Shown here one piece after another: positions 22,614 to 27,528 of a DNA stretch of 27,528 bases; the stretch's first letter is position 1; each line of letters begins with the position of its first letter. Below the pieces are notes generated by a model, which searched no databases, was not told where the DNA came from, and saw nothing but the letters and a program-made list of their open reading frames with translations. The stretch comes from Candidatus Omnitrophota bacterium (GTDB taxonomy: Bacteria > Omnitrophota > Gorgyraeia > Gorgyraeales > Gorgyraeaceae). The stretch spans positions 12,464 to 39,991 of the forward strand of contig JAPLMC010000099.1 of NCBI GenBank assembly GCA_026387215.1, written 5' to 3'. The position numbers and the translations under genes were made by a program.

Positions 22614-23096
22614 TTATGGATGATACTTTTTCCAAGGCATAGCATGAACTGCTATATGCTTGCCTATCAAATATATATCGTCTTTTTCAGATTCTTCTAT
22701 TTCTATGAACTTCACTGCATCAGGGACTGAGCATGTTTTTACGCAAACAGGCTCTTCTTTCTCGCTTCTGTCAACACATGCATCGCACTGAGATATTATG
22801 TAAGGTATTGTATCGATAGGTATTGTGCCAAACGGACACGCCAGGCTACAGGATTTGCAGGAAACACACCTCATGGTATACCGCTTTATTATGCCGTCAT
22901 CCTGTCTTGTAATAGCTTCTTTAGGACAAGCGTTTACACAAGGCGCCTCTAGGCAATGCCTGCAGATATATAAAAACTGCCCAATTTCCCGCAACCGCGT
23001 TATGCCTGAATTCTTAGGATGATAATAATAACTGCACTTCGCATTTACTTCCCCGTAATTATTTAATTTTTCTAAATCAATAAACAGCCTTTTCAT
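22614..23096 (-). CDS. HycB/CooF-like 4Fe-4S ferredoxin subunit, first cluster degenerate
   Basis: A 160-residue polyferredoxin of the type that feeds electrons to group 4 hydrogenases. Three Cys blocks are seen: CRHCLEAPCVNACPKEAI, CVSCKSCSLACPFGTIP, and CDACVDRSEKEEPVCVKTCSVPDA. The N-terminal region, where relatives have CxGCxxCxxxC, shows only one cysteine (VNAKCSYYYHP), so the first cluster of the family appears lost. I prefer ATG 23096 (MKRLFIDLEKL), which matches family starts and has GGGGAATGGGGCA before it; ATG 23111 would add five residues and abuts a palindrome. It lies between the FAD subunit and the membrane core, so it is a likely electron bridge between the two. Confidence 0.88.
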   Translation of the reverse strand: MKRLFIDLEKLNNYGEVNAKCSYYYHPKNSGITRLREIGQFLYICRHCLEAPCVNACPKEAITRQDDGIIKRYTMRCVSCKSCSLACPFGTIPIDTIPYIISQCDACVDRSEKEEPVCVKTCSVPDAVKFIEIEESEKDDIYLIGKHIAVHAMPWKKYHP

Positions 23097-23111
23097 TGCC
23101 CCATTCCCCAT

Positions 23112-23150
23112 AAACTTGACACTCTTACAATGACGGTTTTGTAAAGTTTA
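23112..23150. repeat. TTGACA-type palindrome, copy A5
   Basis: Plus strand AAACTTGACACTC, TTACAATGACGG, TTTTGTAAAGTTT: imperfect palindrome with arms AAACTT/AAGTTT. It is the reverse complement of the copy at 24006-24043 with one difference, so the two flank the FAD subunit gene as inverted repeats. Confidence 0.88.
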
Positions 23151-23153
23151 CGC

Positions 23154-23984
23154 TCAGTCCCATATCTCATGGATATGGCTTATCTTATCGTATCTGAACA
23201 CCGGGCCGTCTTTACAAGCGTAAAAGCTACCCAACCTGCAATGCCCGCATTTCCCTACGCCACAGCTCATGTTTTTTTCCATTGATAGATAAATCTGATC
23301 AGGCCTATACCCTACTTCCAAAAGCTTAAACGTTGCGAACTTCATCATTATTGGTGGTCCGCATACTATTGAAACGCTGTTTTTAAGGTTTATATCTAAC
23401 ATATCAATGGTTGTTGTCACAAGTCCTACGTTTCCTTTCCAGCTATCGTCTTTTCTGTCTACTGTTATCCTGAGTTTAATTCTTTTTTTATCCAGATTCT
23501 GCCATTTATCTAAAACGCAATCTTTGTAGATTATATCTGCCGGAGTCCTGGAACCGCAGCAGAATAAAACGTTTTTATACTTTTCTATATCATGCACTAA
23601 CGCCAAAAATAATGCTCGTAGCGGGGCAAGCCCTACCCCTCCACCTACAAGCAAAATTTCCTTTCCTTCGAATTCAGAAAGAGGATACTCTTTTCCATAA
23701 GGCCCTCTGAGACCCACAACATCACCCTTCTTTAGACTATGGATCATTGAGGTAATTCTACCTGCCTTCATTATAGTAATCTCTAATTTATCTTTTTCAT
23801 ACGGCGAAGATGATGGTGTAAAAGGCGCTTCCCCTTTGCCTGGAATGCTCATTTCAACAAATTGCCCTGCCTTAAAATGCAAAAAACTTTCTGGCTTAAG
23901 TCTGAAAGTTTTTATAGTAGAGCTTTCTTCTATTACATCCAAAACTTCTGTTTTTACAGGTAGATACGGATTATCTATCATCAT
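23154..23984 (-). CDS. FAD/NAD(P)-binding 2Fe-2S subunit (sulfhydrogenase gamma / HydG-like)
   Basis: A 276-residue ferredoxin-NAD(P)+ reductase-type flavoprotein of the PyrK/AsrB/sulfhydrogenase-gamma family. FAD domain, residues 8-105, with KAGQFVEMSIPGKGEAPFTPSSSP in place of the usual RxYS; nucleotide domain with GGGVGLAPLRAL (114-125), FCCGSRTPADIIY and VCGPPIMMKF. The C terminus binds a 2Fe-2S cluster through C241, C246, C249 and C257 (SCGVGKCGHC..ACKDGP). It would exchange electrons with NADH or NADPH. With the preceding 4Fe-4S gene it forms the input module seen in soluble sulfhydrogenases, but here joined to a membrane hydrogenase operon. GGAG lies about 10 bases before the ATG. It is flanked by inverted copies of one palindrome. 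Confidence 0.9.
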   Translation of the reverse strand: MMIDNPYLPVKTEVLDVIEESSTIKTFRLKPESFLHFKAGQFVEMSIPGKGEAPFTPSSSPYEKDKLEITIMKAGRITSMIHSLKKGDVVGLRGPYGKEYPLSEFEGKEILLVGGGVGLAPLRALFLALVHDIEKYKNVLFCCGSRTPADIIYKDCVLDKWQNLDKKRIKLRITVDRKDDSWKGNVGLVTTTIDMLDINLKNSVSIVCGPPIMMKFATFKLLEVGYRPDQIYLSMEKNMSCGVGKCGHCRLGSFYACKDGPVFRYDKISHIHEIWD

Positions 23985-24005
23985 TTATACATCACTCCAT
24001 CCAAA

Positions 24006-24043
24006 AAACTTTACAAAACCGTCATTGTCAGAGTGTCAAGTTT
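24006..24043. repeat. TTGACA-type palindrome, copy A6
   Basis: Plus strand AAACTTTACAAAACCGTCAT then TGTCAGAGTGTCAAGTTT. It is in opposite orientation to the copy at 23112-23150 and shares its core with the copy at 3385-3418. It touches the stop codon of the upstream Fe-S gene (24042-24044). Confidence 0.88.
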
Positions 24044-25064
24044 ATTGGAGTTTAGAAAGTACTTCTCGTATATCTATTTTGCCGGGGCACGCCTCTGTGC
24101 ATCTTCCACAACCTGTGCAACCAAATCTCCCTATCGTATCAGGGAAAAAATTAAACTTTTTATCAAAGCGATTTCTCATACGCTGTGCCAGAAGTTTCCT
24201 GGGGTTTGCTCCTCCTGCAACCCTTGCAAAAGACATTAATAGGCAGGAATCCCACATTTTTAATCTTTCAAAACTATTTTCATTCTTCTGATCCATTAAA
24301 ATAAAACAGTGGCAAGCAGGGCATATCATATTACAGGCGCCGCATTCAACGCAAGTCTTGGCAACTTCTTCCCATAAATTTGAATCAAACTTACTTTTAA
24401 ATGCAGCTTGCACAGAATCTTTGGGAGGAAGATTGCTTTTCTTTACATGCTCTAATAAATCATCTTTTAGTTTTTTTCTATTAGAATCCTTTTTTTCAAT
24501 ATGCAGCTCTGTAACCTGGAATAATTTAAAATATTCCTTTATAATCTTTTCTCCCTTAAGAGATCCAGACTCTGCCACATAACCGCCATCGAGCTCTGAA
24601 AGATTTATATCAAAATTTTCAGTTGGATACGGCATAATGCCTATTGCTACACAGAAACACGTTTCTCCGTAACATGTGCAATCGCTGGATATTATAAGGC
24701 CTTCTTCTCTTTTGGATATATAGAAAGGGTCGCAGAACGGCTCTTGAGCATAGACATAGTCCATCACCTTGAAAGACGCAAGGTCACAGGATTTCGCGCC
24801 TATAATGGCTATAGGTTTTTCTTTTTTATCTGAACCTTTTGTAGAAAAATATTCCGCTATCTTCGTCCTGGCAGGGAAATAAAAACTCTTTATAGGCTCT
24901 ACAGCCCTTATCTCTCCTATAACAGAGTCGCCAAGACCATTTTCTCCTATTTCTCCGTAGAACTTTTTATTATCTGCTTTTACAGGCGCAAAGATCTTAT
25001 ATGTTTTAGACAAACTCTTTACCAACCTGTCAAGATTTGGCTTATTTATGAAATACAGATCCAA
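24042..25064 (-). CDS. 4Fe-4S electron-transfer subunit (sulfhydrogenase beta / HydB-like)
   Basis: A 340-residue iron-sulfur protein of the family that includes sulfhydrogenase beta and anaerobic sulfite reductase subunit A. An N-terminal cofactor-like domain has IGAKSCDLASFKVMDYVY and the Cys cluster SSDCTCYGETCFC. The C-terminal half has CVECGACNMICPACHC and CTGCGRCTEACPGKIDI, two 4Fe-4S sites. It partners with the FAD subunit that follows. It starts with TTG at 25064, fixed by AAAGGA at 25070-25075 with a 5-base gap; I see no in-frame ATG with a better site. It is the first gene after the promoter at 25113-25140 and so the first gene of the hydrogenase operon. A sulfite reductase role is unlikely as no siroheme subunit is near. 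Confidence 0.87.
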   Translation of the reverse strand: MDLYFINKPNLDRLVKSLSKTYKIFAPVKADNKKFYGEIGENGLGDSVIGEIRAVEPIKSFYFPARTKIAEYFSTKGSDKKEKPIAIIGAKSCDLASFKVMDYVYAQEPFCDPFYISKREEGLIISSDCTCYGETCFCVAIGIMPYPTENFDINLSELDGGYVAESGSLKGEKIIKEYFKLFQVTELHIEKKDSNRKKLKDDLLEHVKKSNLPPKDSVQAAFKSKFDSNLWEEVAKTCVECGACNMICPACHCFILMDQKNENSFERLKMWDSCLLMSFARVAGGANPRKLLAQRMRNRFDKKFNFFPDTIGRFGCTGCGRCTEACPGKIDIREVLSKLQ

Positions 25065-25112
25065 AATTGTCCTTTCGAGTACCGAGGGTAAGATTTAAAA
25101 TAAATATCTTTT

Positions 25113-25140
25113 ATAATACACAAATCAAACTTTATGTCAA
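25113..25140 (-). promoter_or_regulatory. Sigma70-type promoter of the hydrogenase operon
   Basis: Minus strand TTGACA (25135-25140), 16-base spacer, TATTAT (25113-25118). The predicted RNA starts near 25106, giving an untranslated leader of about 40 bases before the TTG start at 25064. The -35 box overlaps an AT-rich inverted repeat. Confidence 0.8.
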
Positions 25141-25171
25141 TTAAAATATGCCCTTAGCCTATTTTAATTGA
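25137..25171. promoter_or_regulatory. 12-bp inverted repeat overlapping the hydrogenase promoter
   Basis: Perfect arms TCAATTAAAATA / TATTTTAATTGA (25137-25148 and 25160-25171) with an 11-base centre GGCTAAGGGCA on the minus strand. It covers four bases of the -35 box and lies 20 bases after the NIL gene stop. It could be an operator, or an AT-rich end-of-transcript hairpin; it lacks the GC stem and T-run of an intrinsic terminator. Confidence 0.7.
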
Positions 25172-25191
25172 TCCTGAGGCAAAAGATCTTT

Positions 25192-25599
25192 TTAAAAATG
25201 TAATTCCATCGCTCTTGGCGGACAGGCTTTTATGCAAAGCTCGCAGGCAATACACTTTGTGTCATAAAAAAGAACTTTGCGCGTTAATGAATCTGTGACA
25301 AGAGCGCCCGTAGGACAAATCGGTACGCAAGCGCCACAGTGAGTACATTTCAAATCATTTCTTTTAATATCTTTTGAAAGAGGCTGAACGCTCACTCCAA
25401 TAGATTTTATATACTTCAATGCATTATCAAGGCTAGCATCTTCTCCTTTAAGCTCAAGAACCATAAGGCCTTCTTCCCTTGGAGTGACATACGCTTTTAA
25501 TATATTGAACTCCAGATCAAAATCCTTTACCAATTTGTACACTATTGGCTGGTCTACCAGCTTATGAGGAAATTTTAAAACAATTCTTTTAGAACCCAT
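25192..25599 (-). CDS. NIL-domain ferredoxin (2 x 4Fe-4S)
   Basis: A 135-residue cytoplasmic protein. Residues 3-75 form a NIL domain (RIVLKFPHKLVDQPIVYKLV, then FNILKAYVTPREEGLMVLEL), the rest two 4Fe-4S motifs: CTHCGACVPICPTGAL and CIACELCIKACPPRAMELHF. The family is known from methanogens and other anaerobes, where a NIL-ferredoxin with a COG1900 (DUF39) protein makes homocysteine from aspartate semialdehyde and sulfide. It is preceded by a UPF0280 gene, another protein tied to the same route, which supports that role. No COG1900 gene is in the window. The ATG at 25599 has GGGAGGCTAAA, provided by repeat R6. Confidence 0.88.
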   Translation of the reverse strand: MGSKRIVLKFPHKLVDQPIVYKLVKDFDLEFNILKAYVTPREEGLMVLELKGEDASLDNALKYIKSIGVSVQPLSKDIKRNDLKCTHCGACVPICPTGALVTDSLTRKVLFYDTKCIACELCIKACPPRAMELHF

Positions 25600-25604
25600 T
25601 TTAG

Positions 25605-25670
25605 CCTCCCAAAATTTACGAAGTAAATTTTGATCCCGAGTTTCGCCACCAAAGGTGGAGAACGAGGGAC
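25605..25670 (-). repeat. Composite two-hairpin repeat, copy R6 (short form)
   Basis: Minus strand: GTCCCTCGTT, CCACC/GGTGG stem, GAAACTCGGGATC, then a short second hairpin AAAATTTAC/GTAAATTTT with a TTC loop, then GGGAGG, the ribosome binding site of the NIL-ferredoxin gene. The first hairpin also pairs TCCC with GGGA and GTT with AAC across symmetrical internal loops. Confidence 0.88.
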
Positions 25671-25681
25671 ATTAAATTTAT

Positions 25682-26413
25682 TTAAGCCAATTCAATATCT
25701 CCTATACTCCCTAAATCTTTTCCAAGTATTGCTACTGCGCCCTTGACCCCTTTTATAGACAAAGCAAATTCCAAGCTAGGCACAATATCTTTCTTTTCCT
25801 TAATCCTGTTACATGATGCAGTTGCGACTGCATCTGCCAATGCAACAGGTTGAGCTATTATAACACAAGCATCTGCTTTTCCAAAGCTTAAAGAATGACC
25901 CACAGTACTGGAAGATGTGCAAATTCCTATAGGCGTATCTTCTGGTTTTATTTTTATAAAAATCTTATTAGAGAGAGGCGAATCGCCTGCATAAATCGCA
26001 ACTGTACGAATTTTATCCGATTTTATAAATACATCCCCGCCATTTTCTATTATAACTTGCCTACTATGCGCTAAAAGTTCATTTCCTATAAAATCGTTTA
26101 GAGCTCCTGCAACGCTTGCCATTGGACCAACGCCTGCAAGCTCGGTTGTCCAAATCATCTCTTTTATAATATCTGAGGCTAAAAGATCATGTTTGATTGG
26201 CTCAAGGCTTGTCATAAATTCATGCCTTTTTTTTATATAATTCTCTATTTGAGCTCTGTATTTTTTTATAATCTTTTCCGCGATAGGTCTAATATCTTTT
26301 TCTGCAAAAATAAAGAGATCCGTCTCCTTTACAATAACCTCTTGCCCAAAGAGATCGCTGTCTTTTGCTAATTCCCTGTAAAATCTTCTTTGATAATCTT
26401 TGCTCTTTGCCAT
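25682..26413 (-). CDS. UPF0280 (COG2122) family protein, ApbE-like fold
   Basis: A 243-residue protein of the UPF0280 family, distantly related to the FMN transferase ApbE. It starts YQRRFYRELAKDSDLFGQEVIVKETDLFIFAEKDI and has the family core WTTELAGVGPMASVAGALNDFIG, VIIENGGDVFIKS (the GGD motif) and GICTSSSTVGHSLSFGKADAC. In Methanosarcina a member of this family was found to be important for sulfide assimilation into homocysteine; the reaction is not settled. It lies 4 bases downstream of hypE and upstream of the NIL-ferredoxin, so the pair probably works together in sulfur assimilation while sharing transcription with hydrogenase maturation genes. Confidence 0.88.
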   Translation of the reverse strand: MAKSKDYQRRFYRELAKDSDLFGQEVIVKETDLFIFAEKDIRPIAEKIIKKYRAQIENYIKKRHEFMTSLEPIKHDLLASDIIKEMIWTTELAGVGPMASVAGALNDFIGNELLAHSRQVIIENGGDVFIKSDKIRTVAIYAGDSPLSNKIFIKIKPEDTPIGICTSSSTVGHSLSFGKADACVIIAQPVALADAVATASCNRIKEKKDIVPSLEFALSIKGVKGAVAILGKDLGSIGDIELA

Positions 26414-26417
26414 ATTT

Positions 26418-27416
26418 TCAACAAATCCTTGGAAGCTGTTCTCCTGTGATCATGTCCAGAATCCTTAAACCGCCTGACTGAGTTTTTAGATAAACTTTTT
26501 TATCTTTTTCTTTCTTAACCTCGCCTATAATCCTAGCGTCTCTGCCTAAAGCATGTTTTTTCATTTTTGCCAATACATTTGCTGCAACATCTTTAGAAAC
26601 TATTGCAATCAGCTTACCTTCATTGGCCATATATAACGGATCAAAACCCAGTATCTCGCACAGAACTCTTACTGATTTATTTATAGGAATGCTAGATTCT
26701 TCTATAGCAATATTATATCCTGAGGCAAGGCTGATTTCGTTCAATGTAGTAGCCAGGCCTCCCCTAGTAGGATCCCTCATAAATTTTATGTCCCTGCATA
26801 TTATAGAAGATACCAATTTATTAAGAGGACTGCAATCGCTTTTAATCCTGGTTTTGAATTTTAAATCCTCCCTGGCAAGGAGTATCGAAGCAGCATGGTC
26901 CCCTATTGTTCCACTTATTATAATCTTATCGCCTGGCCTTATCCTTGGAATAGCTATCTCTGAATTATTTAACACTTCTCCTATTCCAGACGTATTTATA
27001 AACATTCCATCAATAGCCCCTTTTTCAACAACCTTAAAATCTCCTGCCACTATATTTACGCCCGCAAACTTACATGTATCTCTGATGGAAATTGTTATTT
27101 TTTCTAATATAGCGTAACTAAACCCATCTTCTACTATTATTCCGCAAGATAAATACCTTGGCATTGCTCCTGAAACAGCCAAATCATTTACTGTGCCGCA
27201 TACTGAAAGCTTTCCTATATCGCCTCCTGGAAAAAATAAAGGCTTAACAACAAAAGAATCAGTGGTATAAGTCAACTTCTTCGTTCTGCAATTTAGAAAC
27301 GCAGCATCGCCCAATTCATTCAAAAAGGGATTGCCCAGATTTTTTAAAAATAAATCTTTTATAAGATCCTGCATCATTTTCCCGCCACTTCCATGCGAAA
27401 GAGTTATAGTTTTCAT
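26418..27416 (-). CDS. hypE: Hydrogenase maturation protein HypE
   Basis: A 332-residue carbamoyl dehydratase that, with HypF, makes the cyanide ligands of the [NiFe] site iron. The N-terminal motif SHGSGGKMMQDLI, ELGDAAFL and TTDSFVVKPLFFPGGDIGKLSVCGTVNDLAVSGA are typical, as are GTIGDHAASILLAREDL, RDPTRGGLATTLNEI and YMANEGKLIAIV. The protein ends in PRIC, with the C-terminal cysteine that carries the thiocarboxamide/thiocyanate, so it is complete and functional-looking. Its ATG overlaps the hypD stop in ATGA. It would serve the hydrogenase encoded just downstream. Confidence 0.97.
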   Translation of the reverse strand: MKTITLSHGSGGKMMQDLIKDLFLKNLGNPFLNELGDAAFLNCRTKKLTYTTDSFVVKPLFFPGGDIGKLSVCGTVNDLAVSGAMPRYLSCGIIVEDGFSYAILEKITISIRDTCKFAGVNIVAGDFKVVEKGAIDGMFINTSGIGEVLNNSEIAIPRIRPGDKIIISGTIGDHAASILLAREDLKFKTRIKSDCSPLNKLVSSIICRDIKFMRDPTRGGLATTLNEISLASGYNIAIEESSIPINKSVRVLCEILGFDPLYMANEGKLIAIVSKDVAANVLAKMKKHALGRDARIIGEVKKEKDKKVYLKTQSGGLRILDMITGEQLPRIC

Positions 27417-27528
27417 TTTTTACCTGGGCTGTACTTGTAATATGCAGCGCACGCGCCTTCGCTAGAAACCATGCAAGCGCCCTGCGGATTTAGAGGGGTG
27501 CATCTTTTAGAAAATAATTTGCATTCAA
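27413..27528 (-). CDS. hypD: Hydrogenase maturation protein HypD, C-terminal end only
   Basis: The last 37 codons of HypD, the Fe-S scaffold protein on which the Fe(CN)2CO unit is built with HypC. The visible residues include CKLFSKRCTPLNPQGACMVS and then SEGACAAYYKYSPGKK, matching the conserved HypD terminus (CxPxxPxGxCMVSxEGxCAAYYKY). Two extra bases at the edge belong to the preceding codon. The stop overlaps the hypE start by 4 bases. The rest of the gene, including the CGxH region, is outside the window. Confidence 0.93.
   Translation of the reverse strand, partial: ECKLFSKRCTPLNPQGACMVSSEGACAAYYKYSPGKK

Noticed and set aside
23154..25064. Anaerobic sulfite reductase AsrA/AsrB
   Set aside because: These subunits resemble AsrA and AsrB, but there is no siroheme-binding AsrC gene nearby, and the genes lead directly into the hydrogenase operon.

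Overview
The window is AT-rich and every convincing gene lies on the minus strand, so transcription runs from position 27528 towards 1. The contents suggest an uncultivated anaerobic, Gram-negative bacterium: a beta-barrel outer-membrane protein with an export signal, ferredoxin-based enzymes, a group 4 [NiFe] hydrogenase joined to an Mrp-type antiporter, and no oxygen respiration genes. The gene set and the many short palindromes between genes remind me of Candidatus Omnitrophota (OP3). That is recognition from memory, not a search, and should be treated as a moderate inference.

Right end (27528-25192): hydrogenase maturation genes hypD (3' end only) and hypE, then a UPF0280/COG2122 protein and a NIL-domain ferredoxin. 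The last two are relatives of proteins implicated in sulfide-to-homocysteine assimilation in methanogens. A sigma70-like promoter follows at 25113-25140.

Centre (25064-12269): one long, probably single operon for a membrane-bound hydrogenase. It begins with a two-gene soluble electron-input module (4Fe-4S beta-like subunit and FAD/NAD(P)/2Fe-2S gamma-like subunit, as in sulfhydrogenases). Then come a HycB-like ferredoxin, the NuoH-, NuoB-, NuoC- and NuoD-like hydrogenase core, a NuoL/MrpA-like subunit, a fused MbhD/MbhE-like subunit, MrpB, C, D, E, F and G, a HycF/NuoI-like ferredoxin and a HycI-type maturation protease. The large subunit keeps all four Ni-binding cysteines, so this is a hydrogenase, not complex I. 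The likely job is to pass electrons between ferredoxin or NAD(P)H and protons/H2 while moving Na+ or H+.

Middle left (12135-8789): a bifunctional-nuclease-family (DUF151) protein, a PilZ-coiled coil-alpha/alpha toroid membrane protein and a membrane-anchored thermonuclease. The first two have clear promoters placed so close to the start codon that their mRNAs look leaderless.

Left end (8637-1): a 56-residue symporter accessory protein, a Na+/solute symporter split by a one-base frameshift, a porin, indolepyruvate:ferredoxin oxidoreductase (iorA, iorB), a phenylacetate-CoA ligase, a double-ACT protein and a second phenylacetate-CoA ligase cut by the window edge. Together they look like an uptake, activation and ferredoxin-coupled interconversion route for aryl or similar organic acids. 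IOR ferredoxin could exchange electrons with the hydrogenase.

The unusual layer is non-coding. Nearly every gene junction in the hydrogenase operon that is not a tight overlap carries a palindrome. A separate composite two-hairpin repeat occurs upstream of six genes and supplies their GGGAGG-type ribosome binding site; the second hairpin keeps its pairing while its sequence changes. A fragment resembling its first hairpin sits in frame inside the NuoL/MrpA-like gene.
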